A stretch of DNA of 64,000 nucleotides, from assembly GCA_001839685.1 (NCBI GenBank), contig MLAK01000509.1:45098-109097 (forward strand). Direction: 5' to 3'. Both the position numbers and the translations under genes were made by a program. Below the pieces are notes generated by a model. It was not told the DNA's origin. It did not search any database and saw only the letters and a list, made by a program, of their open reading frames with translations. Positions 30,997 to 42,028 of this stretch are shown here, piece after piece. Within the stretch, counting starts at the first letter, position 1. Each line of letters opens with the position of its first letter. The stretch comes from Tritrichomonas foetus. Lineage: Eukaryota > Parabasalia > Tritrichomonadida > Tritrichomonadidae.

Positions 30997-32706
30997 CTAA
31001 TATAATAACGAATGATCATTTTTGCTTGGCATCTTTTCAAAAACCGCGGGTGCATAATGCGTTAAAACTTTACTTGAAGCTGATTCTTTATCATTACTAA
31101 AGTATTCTGAAATTATTTCAACCTCTTCATCAATATTCACATCATAGCCTCTTCTTGATGCTTTTTTCGTAATGTAAGTCCATTTTCTAATGAAAGTGTT
31201 CGACTTTTTCGGAGGAGGTTTCTGTGCCTGTGCTTGTTTTTGGGCTATCTTCATTTTATGGAACTGTGTTTTATTGATTTTCGCCATTTCATTGAGAACT
31301 AAATTGGCCTTTTCCATATTTATGCGACACCAGTGTGAAGTTGCAGCGATCGAAATTGCATCAAACATTTCAACAATTCCAACACGTGAATTTTCAACGA
31401 TCCACTCATCTGGTGGTTGTTTAAGCCAAATCTCCATTACAGTTTCAGAAAGCTTTGTATGCTCAGAGTTTACAAACTGAGCAAGAAAAGCAAATGAACT
31501 ATGTGAAATTGGCTTAAAAATCGGCCTTGTCATTTTCGCAAACACAAAAAGTAGAATATCTAAACATTGTTGTTGTTTTGATGCATTAGTAAGTGGCCAT
31601 ACACGCTGCATATGGCGTAAAATCTCAACAATATTGTCTGGGTGAACCGTTAAAATAGCTGAGAAGAATTGTTTAACATTAATTAAATACAGCGATAAAT
31701 ATGGAAGTGAAATGGCAGGAATTAAAGACTCCTTGATAACTTTCATTAAATAGTCAGGAAGTGGTGGTGGTGTGTGTGAGATAATGTGAGTCAATAATAC
31801 AATCATCGGCATTCCACAATAAGGAATTGAATAACCTTCAATTAATGATTGCAATTGATTATTTACGAAATTTATCAATTGTAGTCTATCATTCGGTCGA
31901 TTGTCATAAAAAATTCGAAGAAATGAAACAAGCTGGTTCCTTTCATTTGCATCAGGAAGTTGTGTCAAAGTTATTGCTTTATGTACAACACTGAGGTTGA
32001 CGAATTCAGCGTCTGGAAAAAGAGTTACAAACCGATTCAAAATTTGATAACAATAAAAAAGATGAGGCCATGATGGTTCTGTCACTGTCATTACGAAATC
32101 CAAAGTTTGTTGCTTTGTTGGAAATATTGGATCTTTTCGAAATATATTGGATTCGATCATATAAAAAATGCCTCTTTGAAATTTTGGATTCAATAATTGT
32201 GCTTCCTGTTCGTTATTGAATAAATCTATTAATTCGAAAAGATATTTTTCTTTTAATTCTTTTGCTTGAATTTCTGAATCTGGATCTGTAAAATCAAACA
32301 CTTCGCTACAAAGCACCAATTTTTTTGACAGTACGTTTTCAAATTCTTTGTCTGTGACGAGGGGGAGCGGTGGTGCTTCTTCGTATATTTTATGAGAGCT
32401 GTGGATTTCGTGGTTTGTTGAGAAAGATATGCAGTTTGGAATAGATTCGGAATCAAAGGACTTTCGGGGGTTACTAGGCGTGATTAAAGACGAAGGATAG
32501 ACATGAATAGCGGGCATTCTTTCCGACAATTTCAAATGCGGAGGTTGAGCAGGAGGTTTCAGGGGAATGTATAGACGGTGTCGATTCACCATCACGAATT
32601 GTTGAGGAGTTTTCGGTCGTCCCGAGTGGAGTCGGGCTGATTTCATTCCTCCAAAGCTCGTTAATGATTTTCTGAATTTATTTGGATCAATGAATTTATA
32701 AATCAT
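30997..32706 (-). CDS. PP2A regulatory subunit B56 family
   Basis: 569 residues. B56 subunits direct the PP2A phosphatase to substrates. The conserved HEAT core starts near residue 125 (LSKKLVLCSEVFDFTDPDSE, KELKEKYLFELIDLF) and runs through FQRGIFYMIESNIFR, EPSWPHLFYCYQILNRFV, RNQLVSFLRIFYDNR and HYAPAVFEKMPS. The N-terminus is a Pro/Arg-rich 100-residue disordered segment. It lies head to tail with TAF1, with about 185 bases between them. Function is confident from family; the specific targets are unknown. Confidence 0.9.
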   Translation of the reverse strand: MIYKFIDPNKFRKSLTSFGGMKSARLHSGRPKTPQQFVMVNRHRLYIPLKPPAQPPHLKLSERMPAIHVYPSSLITPSNPRKSFDSESIPNCISFSTNHEIHSSHKIYEEAPPLPLVTDKEFENVLSKKLVLCSEVFDFTDPDSEIQAKELKEKYLFELIDLFNNEQEAQLLNPKFQRGIFYMIESNIFRKDPIFPTKQQTLDFVMTVTEPSWPHLFYCYQILNRFVTLFPDAEFVNLSVVHKAITLTQLPDANERNQLVSFLRIFYDNRPNDRLQLINFVNNQLQSLIEGYSIPYCGMPMIVLLTHIISHTPPPLPDYLMKVIKESLIPAISLPYLSLYLINVKQFFSAILTVHPDNIVEILRHMQRVWPLTNASKQQQCLDILLFVFAKMTRPIFKPISHSSFAFLAQFVNSEHTKLSETVMEIWLKQPPDEWIVENSRVGIVEMFDAISIAATSHWCRINMEKANLVLNEMAKINKTQFHKMKIAQKQAQAQKPPPKKSNTFIRKWTYITKKASRRGYDVNIDEEVEIISEYFSNDKESASSKVLTHYAPAVFEKMPSKNDHSLLY

Positions 32707-33329
32707 TTTGAAAATCGGAAAATAAATATATTGAAAAAGTTTCTCTCTATTTTGTTTAGCTATTTAATTTTTGAATATATCACTCTTCGATAATTAATAA
32801 AAAGTTATCGTGTTTTTTTAAGATCTTGAGAATATTTCAATTCAAAGATTTTTATAAAATTTATGTACCAAAGAAAAAGGATTTTCAAAATATATAAGTA
32901 TAGACACAATGTATTATGTGTGTTAGATAGTGTTATTACTTAGAAATGATACAAGTGTTGAATGGGCTTTATTGTTTCGAATAGAATTTGTTCGATCTTA
33001 TTGGATGAACAATTTTTTGATGTGCTTTATAAAGTATTTAATTTTTTTCATTTTCGGGAATTTTTGACCATCATCTGAATGAAAAAATGACATATGTCAA
33101 GCCATATATATATTAAGGACTGTTTTTGAATTATCTTTTAATGTGCCTTTACTACTCAAAACCAAAATGGAATTCTATAAAAATTTTTCATGTATGAACT
33201 TTACAGAAGGAAAAATGTCTGATATAAATCCTGTTTAATATTCAATAAGAGTGAATATCTGCAAGTGATACTTTTTTTAACCTATTTTTTGTGTTTTCGC
33301 CCATCATTGGGATTCGTTTTTCATATCAA
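32707..33329. other. Divergent intergenic region, no gene seen
   Basis: About 620 bases between the B56 and TM9 starts. AT-rich, presumably holding both promoters. The only recognisable site is the motif next to the TM9 start. Confidence 0.55.
33321..33327 (+). promoter_or_regulatory. Initiator-like motif of the TM9 gene
   Basis: TCATATC stands three bases before the ATG at 33330. Confidence 0.35.
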
Positions 33330-34964
33330 ATGTCAATGTTATTTTTGTTTTCACTTCTATGTTACTCACACCAAGAAAATGCAATTATTACAATTGGATC
33401 CTTTTATAGCAAAGATCACTATATACCAATTAGCCCATCATGGCATCAAATTTTTTGTGATGAAAAAAATAATGTAAATTATTCCTTTTTTTCATTTCTT
33501 GAAATATCTGGTCACTCAGAATGTATTATTGATATTAATCACAATGAAGACAATCATTTTGTAAAAATCAGTCAATTAAATCGAAAAGATCGTGAAATGT
33601 TAAAAACTTTAATAGATTATGATTATGACTATCACTTTTACTTAGATGGAGATCCAATGCTCCACCATAATGCAAAAGTTGGGTATGTAAATAATGATGG
33701 AAAACATATTTTATTCAATTCAATCTCTTTTGATGTGATTCACAATATTTTTTCTGTTTCTTTTGATTCCACTCTGAACAATACTGAAGATTTTCTTGTT
33801 GAGAACCTTCAAGAATTACATTTGCATTTTCAAATCACAAATCTTCAAAATGAATCCACACTTAATGAAAAAAATTCTGAAAAAATTGAATATAATTTCT
33901 CATTTTGTTGGGTTTTATTTTTGACACTTGCTTCGATTTTAGCTTTTTATATTATTGTTCTAAAACACATTTTAAAGTCATTAAAATTTGATAACATTCA
34001 TGCATTTGCGGAGAAAGGTTGGCTTGCCCTTAAAAATGATGTTTTTCGACTCCCACCGGATTCTAGAATCATAGCCCGAAATTTAGGGTGGGGTTTCCAA
34101 CTGCTACTTGCTTTTTTTATTTGCTTCCTTCAAAGAACAAATAAAAATGAAATGCAAGTTCCTCAAATTGTTAGTTTATACATTACAAAATTGATTAGTT
34201 CAGCAATCATGGGCGGTTTTTTATCTGGTATTGCTTATAAAAAGATACGTCCAAAATTTGCTTTACTTGAATATTTCCATGCCTCAATTAGACTTCCTGT
34301 TTTTGTAATAATGTTTATTTTTCTCCTTATTATAGCATCGCCTAATTACTCATCTATTTCGATTTCTTTTGAGAGTTTGATTGCTTTTGTTTCTTTTGAT
34401 TTCATTTTGTTCTATTGTGGCTGTTTTTTTGGGAAAATGATGCTTAAACCAATAAAAACTGGAAATTTTTCTAAGAATCGAAGATTATTCCAGAAAAATA
34501 AATTCTTGTTAGGAAGATATTTATGTCCTCCTGCTGCCTTGTTTTTATTTTTATCGATGATTCCTCAAATTAACATTCTTCTGGAAATTTCTTGGCATGG
34601 AAAATCATTTTCTAATTTTTCAACTTTTAGATTATTTTTGGATCTTGTTTTTTCATTCATACAAACTGCTTTAATTGGGATTATTATTTCATATATTAAG
34701 TTGAAATTTGAAGATTGGCGATGGTGGTGGACTTCTTTTTGGTCAGGTGGAATGGTTGGTCTATTTTACATTATTTATTCCATTATATATGCACTCTTCA
34801 TAATGAATGCAAAGGGAAGTGAATCAATGCTGATTTTCACAATTGCTAATACCTTAATTGGTGTTGCATTATCACAAGTTTATGGTTCTATTTCTTTCCT
34901 TGGATCATTTTTCTTTATCCGCAAAATTTATATGAATAATGAACGTGTTTTCACATTATTATGA
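33330..34964 (+). CDS. TM9/EMP70 multispanning endomembrane protein
   Basis: ATG 33330 (next ATG 33336) gives 544 residues; the open frame upstream starts with GTG and lacks ATG. A signal peptide (MSMLFLFSLLCYSHQ) leads into a lumenal domain with the TM9 pattern SFYSKDHYIPISPSWHQIFC and a YHFYLDGDP block near residue 110. The C-terminal half carries about nine membrane spans, including GWGFQLL, AIMGGFLSGIAYKKIRP and DWRWWWTSFWSGGMVGLFYIIY, all typical. The usual C-terminal K-x-D/E Golgi signal is absent; the end is NNERVFTLL. TM9 proteins act in sorting of membrane cargo in Golgi/endosomes. It is somewhat shorter than animal TM9SF proteins. Confidence 0.9.
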   Translation: MSMLFLFSLLCYSHQENAIITIGSFYSKDHYIPISPSWHQIFCDEKNNVNYSFFSFLEISGHSECIIDINHNEDNHFVKISQLNRKDREMLKTLIDYDYDYHFYLDGDPMLHHNAKVGYVNNDGKHILFNSISFDVIHNIFSVSFDSTLNNTEDFLVENLQELHLHFQITNLQNESTLNEKNSEKIEYNFSFCWVLFLTLASILAFYIIVLKHILKSLKFDNIHAFAEKGWLALKNDVFRLPPDSRIIARNLGWGFQLLLAFFICFLQRTNKNEMQVPQIVSLYITKLISSAIMGGFLSGIAYKKIRPKFALLEYFHASIRLPVFVIMFIFLLIIASPNYSSISISFESLIAFVSFDFILFYCGCFFGKMMLKPIKTGNFSKNRRLFQKNKFLLGRYLCPPAALFLFLSMIPQINILLEISWHGKSFSNFSTFRLFLDLVFSFIQTALIGIIISYIKLKFEDWRWWWTSFWSGGMVGLFYIIYSIIYALFIMNAKGSESMLIFTIANTLIGVALSQVYGSISFLGSFFFIRKIYMNNERVFTLL

Positions 34965-34984
34965 GTGTAAACCTTATTTATGCC

Positions 34985-35006
34985 AAAAAAAAAAAAAAAA
35001 AAAAAA
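34985..35006. repeat. Poly(A) tract of 22 bases
   Basis: A run of A, some 20 bases after the stop codon of the TM9 gene. Confidence 0.8.
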
Positions 35007-35569
35007 CGATCACCTCAAATACTTATCCTGGATTAATCTTTTTTGAATAAGCAGAGGAAGATAACAGTGAAAATAGAAATAGAATATTCAAGGTAATAAA
35101 AAGTCCTTTATTGTGCATTGATGTTCAGACAGATGATTTGCTTTTTCTTTAAAAAATATTTCCCGAATTTTGATCATGTGAGTTTGATTGTTGTTTATGA
35201 AAAAATCATAGATGTTCTATTAAACATGAAAATAATCACATTTGGATATCGAAAAGAATAATGAATCCTATGTTGATACTAATATCTTGTGAATTTATAT
35301 CTGTATTAGGATTCTTTAATTAAAGTTCAACAGCTATTAAATGAACATTTTCACAAGAAATATGCAGTTGGTTTTTCAAGTAAATTACTAAAAATTGTTA
35401 ACCATTTTCGAAATATTATTTCTAGATTTTAATATTGATATTAGGATGAGTGAGTAAGAGAGACACGATTTCTAAATAATATTTTACACAATCCATATGG
35501 AAAAATTGTGTCTTAATATAAATAAAACTTCATAATTTCTCATGTGATTGGAATGATCACGAAAATTAG

Positions 35570-36760
35570 TCATTAAGGAATACCTATTTTGACAAGTTCT
35601 ATGAAGTGGTGTCCAATGGAATACATTATTTAATTTAAATATATGTTGAAAGTAATCATGAAAGATAATATTCAATAATATTTTGAGTACAAATATCAAT
35701 TTTGGAATGCTTTCAAAAAACTTCAACTCTGCCCAAGATCTCCTTATTACATATAAAATGAAGTGGTGTTTCTTGAATATGGGAATTTAATTTCATAAAT
35801 AGTAAAAATTTTGCAAATATCATTGAACTTGATTGATTGAATTAATGATAGGGTGCATCACTAATAGATTTAAAATATTAATGTGTCGTCATTTGGATGA
35901 ATAATGAATAGGTGTTTCATGAAATTAACTTTTCATTCACTATAAAAATTCTTTAGAATTATTATCTAAATTAGAATGCTCTCGGAAAATCTCAAGAATT
36001 TTCAAAGTAATTTCTCTTGAACAAAATTCACTACTATTTGCTTCAATTGACAGGTGCGTTAGTAAAAGCTCAACAAATTGAAAATATCTTTTTTTCGCAT
36101 GAAGTATCAATTGGCGTTTCTTTCATAAAAAATCTAAATTCCATTTATCAACATTCAAAACCCCGAATTACACTCTTTAAAATATCATCTTTTAGATTAT
36201 CATAAGCATTCAAAATTGGCAACAATATCTTGATAATATTATCATGGTTGTATTCGATGTCAGAACCCAATAATGTATCAGAAATACCATTTAAAAATTT
36301 GTGAAAATCATGAGTTCTTTTATAGATTAAATTGATGTCAATACTTGGATGTTTTAGAGGAAAGCTAAAAACTTCCAGAAATCCATTTTTGCAACATCAT
36401 AAATTAGTGTTTCTTCATATATCTTGTCAACTCCATATAAATATGAGAAAACAATTTGGAATGCGACATTATATCATCTTTCGAGTTCATATTGACCAGA
36501 TAATGTGCTAGAATGAGTTTACAAATTTCAAGATAGTTGTCTCTACTTATATATTGAAGTGGTTTTTTAGGAAAATAATTTCAAATCAATATTTATTATG
36601 AATAATGACTATATGAAGATACTATTTAAATTAATATCAAGACATGGATGAAGCTTTAATAACAGTTAAACCAAATCATAATTCATAGTTTTACACATTA
36701 AATGAATCATTGCTCTTTGAATGCAATTTATGATGTCATTTAAATATTGCAATTAACTTG
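35570..36760 (-). pseudogene. Decayed ankyrin-repeat gene
   Basis: Reading the minus strand in several frames recovers ankyrin fragments in order: IQRAMIHLMCK and LLLKLHPCLDINLNS (upstream), KKPLQYISRDNYLEICKLIL, FVELLLTHLSIEANS, SFHETPIHYSS...NILNLLVMHP, and FHWTPLHRTCQN (near 35600). Stops and frameshifts separate every fragment, so it cannot encode a protein. The fragment order shows a former multi-repeat gene of the large ankyrin families that trichomonads carry. The exact ends are uncertain by about 100 bases. Confidence 0.75.
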
Positions 36761-37045
36761 ATTCACATATAAAACATAATCTTTCGAATTAATATCAAAG
36801 CAATAAAGATGAACAATGTTGATGAAAATAAATACTTTATGTTAAATGGTGATTCGTCATTATGATTTCATATTTATTACCTATTTTCACTATGATATTT
36901 CGCAACATAAGATAGAGCAACAAGCATATATCCCACAAAAATGTTTGATTATCATCGTTTAGAATCATTCATCATGGTTGCTTTTCATTCTTTGATATTA
37001 AATGAATATCAAAAATTTTTTGGTCATAAAAACGAGTTTAGATTT

Positions 37046-38362
37046 TCATTTACTCAGATTTATTACGTTTAGTAGAAAAGGAATCACCACAATTCCGATT
37101 TGTGAAACTGATGTTATGCATCTCCACTTGACTTGATTGCCTAGAAAGATACACGGTTGAGCAGTTGATGTAATAAGCACTTCATCAAATAATAAACATA
37201 AGTTGGCGATAAATTCGGATAAAAACAACGAATTCTCTGATATGTGAATGATATTGACTAATTTTCTATTTATGGTTAATAATACTGGTTTTCTTAATTT
37301 TGCTCCAACAATAGTTAAATTCCCAAATAATGAACTAAATTGCTTGATATCATTTTCATCGAAAAATTCGTTATTTATTTCAACTACTGTTGGAATTTTT
37401 TTGCTTGGAATCTCGTTTTCATATTCATAATGAAAACAAAAGTTCTTTGGAAAAACATTGAGAAAACAATCTTCTTTTATTGGCAATTTAGAAATCATCA
37501 TCGAAAATTCTTCATCGATTTTCAAACTGGAGAAATCCAATTTTTTGTTTATTTTTGGAACCTCCAATTCGAATTTTGATAAATTGGTAAAATTTTCGAA
37601 ATCACACTTTTTGATTTGGAGTTCTTGAAGCCACTCGTCAGTGAAAGGCTCAAAGACCATCGTTGGCTTGCATTCAAATTTCAAAATAGGAATTTTCAAT
37701 GAAAGAAAGGCGTTTTGGTGATTCCCAATTTCTTCACGAAGAAAACTGGAAGAACAAAGTGTGTTGATGTAATTTAGTGGTTCATCAACTAAAATTATGC
37801 TTTGGTTTGAAGAGGAAAATGACTCAATATTTCGAAATTCAGAAGAAGCAAAAAAATCTGAATTATTTGATTCTCCCTTGATTTTGATTGGCTTGCTTGG
37901 AAAAGGAAAATATGATTCTTTGGTGTAATTTTTGAAGGAAAAAGTTGTTTCAATTTCATGAAATGGAAAATCGATATATTGGAAATCTGATTTGACTGAA
38001 TTATCGGATTTTATTGGCCTGAAATGTTCAATTAAATGATTTGATATATCAAAAATGATTTTCTTACCGGAAATTTGAAATGACTGTGAATTAATAAATG
38101 ATGCAAATATTTCTGTTTCGATTTCGTCATATAAGCTCAAATTGTTGGAATTTAATTCAACTAGAGAATCGTATTTCACCATATCTTCTTCTAATTTGGG
38201 GTTTGGAGTGAATAATATATTATGCGACTGAACTTTCATCTCGAGATTCCATTTTTGAAAAGAATCATATTCATACTGTGTGATGTATGCCAAGACATCC
38301 TTTTGCGATCGCTTTGTGTTGGGAATCAAGGCAAAATCGGAATTCATACTTTTTTGATGCAT
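37046..38362 (-). CDS. Unrecognised 438-residue protein
   Basis: ATG 38362 (a second in-frame ATG at 38347 begins MNSDFALIP). The composition is rich in Ser, Asn, Phe and Glu, with many short hydrophobic strands. The C-terminal 100 residues look most globular: NLTIVGAKLRKPVLLTINRK, then FLSEFIANLCLLFDEVLITS and FLGNQVKWRC. I cannot place the family. There is no signal peptide or membrane span before the mildly hydrophobic end. It is likely a real gene, because the frame is long and ends at the edge of a decayed repeat region. Confidence 0.7.
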   Translation of the reverse strand: MHQKSMNSDFALIPNTKRSQKDVLAYITQYEYDSFQKWNLEMKVQSHNILFTPNPKLEEDMVKYDSLVELNSNNLSLYDEIETEIFASFINSQSFQISGKKIIFDISNHLIEHFRPIKSDNSVKSDFQYIDFPFHEIETTFSFKNYTKESYFPFPSKPIKIKGESNNSDFFASSEFRNIESFSSSNQSIILVDEPLNYINTLCSSSFLREEIGNHQNAFLSLKIPILKFECKPTMVFEPFTDEWLQELQIKKCDFENFTNLSKFELEVPKINKKLDFSSLKIDEEFSMMISKLPIKEDCFLNVFPKNFCFHYEYENEIPSKKIPTVVEINNEFFDENDIKQFSSLFGNLTIVGAKLRKPVLLTINRKLVNIIHISENSLFLSEFIANLCLLFDEVLITSTAQPCIFLGNQVKWRCITSVSQIGIVVIPFLLNVINLSK

Positions 38363-38653
38363 CAAACCTGCATCAAATTTGCTTCAAGCTGAATTTTGAA
38401 TTTTCAAATTTTCTTTTCTCAGCATTCATCTAATTAAAACGTAATAATAATATTCTTTATACTGAGATCGCTTTATTTTATCACAAAGTCTAAAATGAAA
38501 ATTATCAGATTTTATCGAATCATTTATAATTCCAAACATATTCTTTATTTATTCTTTAATTGTTCACTTTCGTAATAAATATTTGTTTAATTGAAAGTGA
38601 TTTGGAAATTAGATAAAAAAATAGAAATTAAAATTGTAGTTCTGAATTTACTC

Positions 38654-38713
38654 AAACAAAAAACAAACAAACAAACAAGCAAGCAAGCAAATAAGCAAGC
38701 ATAAAAACAAACA
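38654..38713. repeat. Simple CAAA/CAAG repeat
   Basis: A run of AAAC, then AAGC, then AAAT tetranucleotides, just downstream of the next minus-strand gene. Confidence 0.75.
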
Positions 38714-38723
38714 ATCAAAAAAC

Positions 38724-39365
38724 TCATGGTTGAAGATTACTTTCGTCATGGGGTTTCACAACTTCATGGCAAGTACTCAACTGATGGATGGCAGTAATGA
38801 CTGAGTCATTATCTTCATCTGTTTCTGATGCCTGGCCTGATCTGAAGCAGAGAGGCAGAGGATCGATTGATACATCATCCAACTTCGGAGACAAAACTGT
38901 GAGTTCTTCAGCAGGAATTTCGTTTGTTGTCAACTTTTCTTCTTGCTGCTGAAGAATTAGGTCGTAAACGGTGGACGTTCTTCTGTAATAATCGAATAAT
39001 AAGAAAGATAAATCTGATACTTTTAGAGCTTCTTCGAAAATGCCATTCTGTCGACGAACGAATCTCTGTGCTTCTGGATCGATCTGTTCAATGACTTCAG
39101 CAGGTTGTCCTGCTTTCTTTCTGCGATATTTACGTATTTTTTTGTATATGACGAAAATCGTATCGTTTGTTTGAACCCCCTGAACTCCAAGAGAAAGATC
39201 CATCTTTAGTTGGGTTCCATTTGAGATACAAATTAGTTGGGTATTTGGAGGTGATTTGATTTGCGCTGCTTCGATGACTGATCGAACTGTATCTGTTCTT
39301 TTCGGGGTGAGAGGAATGTGTTTCCCGGCGGCCGGCCAAAGGGTAACATTCAAAATCGCATCCAT
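38724..39365 (-). CDS. Small protein with ubiquitin-fold-like N-terminus
   Basis: 213 residues. Residues 1-80 follow the order of a ubiquitin-like beta-grasp: ILNVTLWPAAGKHIPL, TDTVRSVIEAA, TQLICISNGTQL, VQTNDTIFVIYK. A basic patch (KIRKYRRKKAG) and an acidic, helical C-terminus (residues 95-213, VSDLSFLLFDYYRRTSTVYDLILQQQEE) follow. No conjugating Gly-Gly end is present, so it would be an adaptor rather than a modifier. I do not know a named family, and the Ubl call is from pattern only. Confidence 0.65.
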   Translation of the reverse strand: MDAILNVTLWPAAGKHIPLTPKRTDTVRSVIEAAQIKSPPNTQLICISNGTQLKMDLSLGVQGVQTNDTIFVIYKKIRKYRRKKAGQPAEVIEQIDPEAQRFVRRQNGIFEEALKVSDLSFLLFDYYRRTSTVYDLILQQQEEKLTTNEIPAEELTVLSPKLDDVSIDPLPLCFRSGQASETDEDNDSVITAIHQLSTCHEVVKPHDESNLQP

Positions 39366-40162
39366 GTGAAAAAATTTATATGTAATTCTTGATTATCACT
39401 TTTGTCAACTCAACCGCAAAAAGGTTGTCAAAATTAAAAGGAAAAAAGAAAATATCAGTAAATGAAAAAGATCACATTTCCGAAATCTTTTATTAGAAAG
39501 GAGCTTTTAATAGCTGAATATATTTTTGGAAGTTTTTTTTTTTATTGCGATGATTATGAATATTGATGGGCAGATTCAAAGCTGTTCGAAAATGGATATA
39601 TAGCTAATATGTGAAGCACATTGGCATTTAATGGCTCTTTTTCACGTTATTTGGTAGTAAATCGATCTATTCAATGAAATTTTTAGATTTTTTTTGGGTA
39701 ATAATCAAAATCTGACAAAATCGAGCTTATAATTCACCATAAAATTTCTTACACTTTATCGCGTAGAATGACTTTTTGAATATAAAAAGTAGATAATCAT
39801 TCAAATTTTCAAAGATTAGAATCTACATGATTAACAAAAGTAACAATCACAGTTATTTTACAATTTTTATCGTAAGGAATTTTTTTTGCGTTAAAGTAGT
39901 TATGGTGAATTAGAAGCTCAAAGTATGATTATCATTTTTTTATTTCTTTTTATTTCTATGATCTGTAAAGGAAAATTTGATTCATAGCATTAAATCAGTT
40001 ATTTTTTCCTTATACGTTTCATTGTAGTACTAAAGAAAAGAATGATAACGTGAAATTATCTCAATTTAGATTTTTTTTTTTCATTTTGTCGTATGAAATT
40101 ACACAATTGATATGTTAGTAATTCAAAGATATAAAAGTGTATCAATAAAATGTTTACATTTT
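39366..40162. other. Intergenic, no gene seen
   Basis: About 800 AT-rich bases between two minus-strand genes. I find no coding frame or structured element. Confidence 0.6.
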
Positions 40163-41079
40163 TTATTTTATTTCTTTCACACGAAATTCTAATGATTCAA
40201 TCATATCATCCCAATCATCCCAATTTTGGAAGAATGCTTTAGTTTGATTAATCAACGATTTTTGTGAAGTATCTTCTGGAATTTGTCCTCCATGATTTCT
40301 AATGTGCGGATCAGCTCCGTTTTTCAGAAGGAGCTTAGCAGTAGTATATTTCCCATTACTAATCGCTAAATGAAGTGGTGTATCACCAACTTTATCTTGC
40401 GCATCAAAATCGGCACCAAAACTAATCAAAGCTGCCGCAAATTCGGTTGCTCCGTATTTTGCAGCGATATGAAGAGGTGTTTGGTGAAAAATAATAAGAA
40501 ACACCAATATAAAAGGACAATAATAAAACATTAGATTCAAGATCGAAATCAGCACCTGCAATAATTAGTGGATCAATAACAGATGACATTGCCGCGGTTG
40601 CTGCATAGTGAATTGCATTCCATCCCATTGCTGAAACTGCATTAGCGTCAATTCCATAATTTATTAAAGACAGTATTACATCAGATGAGCCATTTTGTGC
40701 AGCAAGATGAAGAGGTGTCATATAAAAAAAAAAATCTAATTTTTTCATTATTACAAATATTACCATCTGCTTTATTCTTCAAAAGAAATTCGACACTACT
40801 TTGGTGTCTGTTTGCTGCAGCACAATGAAGGGCTGTCCATCCATCATCAGTTTGTGAGTTAACATCAATGATTGGCAAGCAGAATTCTATACAAGTTAAG
40901 CTTCCATAAGATGCAGCCAGATGAAGGAGTGTAACATTTTTACGCCATTTCCCACAAATTGGAAACTGTGGAACAATTGGCGGTTTATCTGATACAAGCT
41001 TCTCAAGTTTTTCAAGGTTACTTGAGATGACACATTTAATGATTTCATCCAGTACATGATTATTTGTTGTTTCATTCAT
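40163..41079 (-). CDS. Ankyrin-repeat protein interrupted by two short insertions
   Basis: Starts at ATG 41079. Successive repeats read LLHLAASYGSLTCIEF, GWTALHCAAANRHQSSVEFLLKNKAD, MTPLHLAAQNGSSDVILSLINYG, GWNAIHYAATAAMSSVIDPLIIAGAD, QTPLHIAAKYGATEFAAALISFG and DTPLHLAISNGKYTTAKLLLKNGAD, ending DWDDMIESLEFRVKEIK. The frame breaks twice, each time exactly before a TPLH: a T-rich 19-base insertion at 40722-40740 and a 46-base one at 40484-40529 (about 40 in excess). Neither resembles a GT-AG trichomonad intron. Options are tiny non-canonical introns, a recent pseudogene, or assembly error. The uninterrupted product would be about 280 residues. Confidence 0.7.
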
Positions 41080-41224
41080 TTAAATATATGTTTTTTCAGT
41101 GTCTATAACTGGATTTTTGTTGATTTTCTGAGATTTTCATGAGACGGAAATTTCAATTATTTGAAAATTGAGTGGTTTATCTGAAATGTGATATAAAATT
41201 GATTTTCGATAATACCAAACTATC

Positions 41225-42028
41225 ATGAATAATCAAAACGAGTTTATCCAGAAGTTAAATTTACTAAAAGTAAGCATTGACCAATTAGACAGTGACATCA
41301 AATCCATCGCTGCTCACGAACTTCATTTTCAGCCCAATAAAAATGATTATCAAACGAAACACGTTGTTGAAGAAATTCGGAAGATAAACACGCTCATTAT
41401 GAAGCAATATGATATTTCCGTCAACAGTGCGAAAGATCTCTCTCAGTGTGTCGATCATATGCTCAGCGAAACCAAAAAAGAGAAGCCAGTGGCCCAAGAG
41501 CACCAATTTCCGACAAAAGACGAAGTTTCAGCAATGATGCAAGATTTCTTCAAAAGCAAAATCAAGACCAGACTATCGCCAATTCCAATGTATTGTGGAT
41601 GCTACGCTTTCCGAAACAAAACGCCAAAAGAAGGCCATTTCGTTTGTGCTCACATAGACGGTAATTTTATTCTTATGATCGTTTCCCATTTTGAGGATGG
41701 AATATGCTCCGTTTTCGATCCGACCGATTTTGATAGTGAAATCAAAATCATAAAACTAAAGAACGATGAGTGGACGCCACTTCCGACGATCATTCCGGAA
41801 CGACCAATTAAGCGCTGGGAACATGCAAAAGATTCAACTGTATTATCACTTTGGCCAAACCAAGATGGAACTTGGACAACCGCCTTTTATAAAGCGACTG
41901 TGAAATTGCAGCCATGTGACAGAGCAGATAATGAAGATCGTGGCTATGAATTAGATTTTGGTGATAACATGGTTCATGTTGTTCCTGAAAAATTTATAGT
42001 GACGTTCCCAGAAGGGTGGCAAAACTAA
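41225..42028 (+). CDS. SGF29-like tandem Tudor protein (SAGA)
   Basis: 267 residues from the ATG at 41225, divergent from the ankyrin gene by 145 bases. The N-terminal 90 residues are helical/coiled. The C-terminal half is a double Tudor: VCAHIDGNFILMIVSHFED then VFDPTDFDSEIKIIKL, and TVLSLWPNQDGTWTTAFYKATV then YELDFGDNMVHVVPEKFIVTFPEG. This pattern, with its ALxP-x-T-x-FYxA-like and FxD-type elements, is that of SGF29, which reads H3K4 methylation for SAGA/ATAC acetyltransferases. Aromatic cage residues seem kept (Tyr/Phe in FYKA). It suggests a SAGA-like complex in this organism. Confidence 0.82.
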   Translation: MNNQNEFIQKLNLLKVSIDQLDSDIKSIAAHELHFQPNKNDYQTKHVVEEIRKINTLIMKQYDISVNSAKDLSQCVDHMLSETKKEKPVAQEHQFPTKDEVSAMMQDFFKSKIKTRLSPIPMYCGCYAFRNKTPKEGHFVCAHIDGNFILMIVSHFEDGICSVFDPTDFDSEIKIIKLKNDEWTPLPTIIPERPIKRWEHAKDSTVLSLWPNQDGTWTTAFYKATVKLQPCDRADNEDRGYELDFGDNMVHVVPEKFIVTFPEGWQN

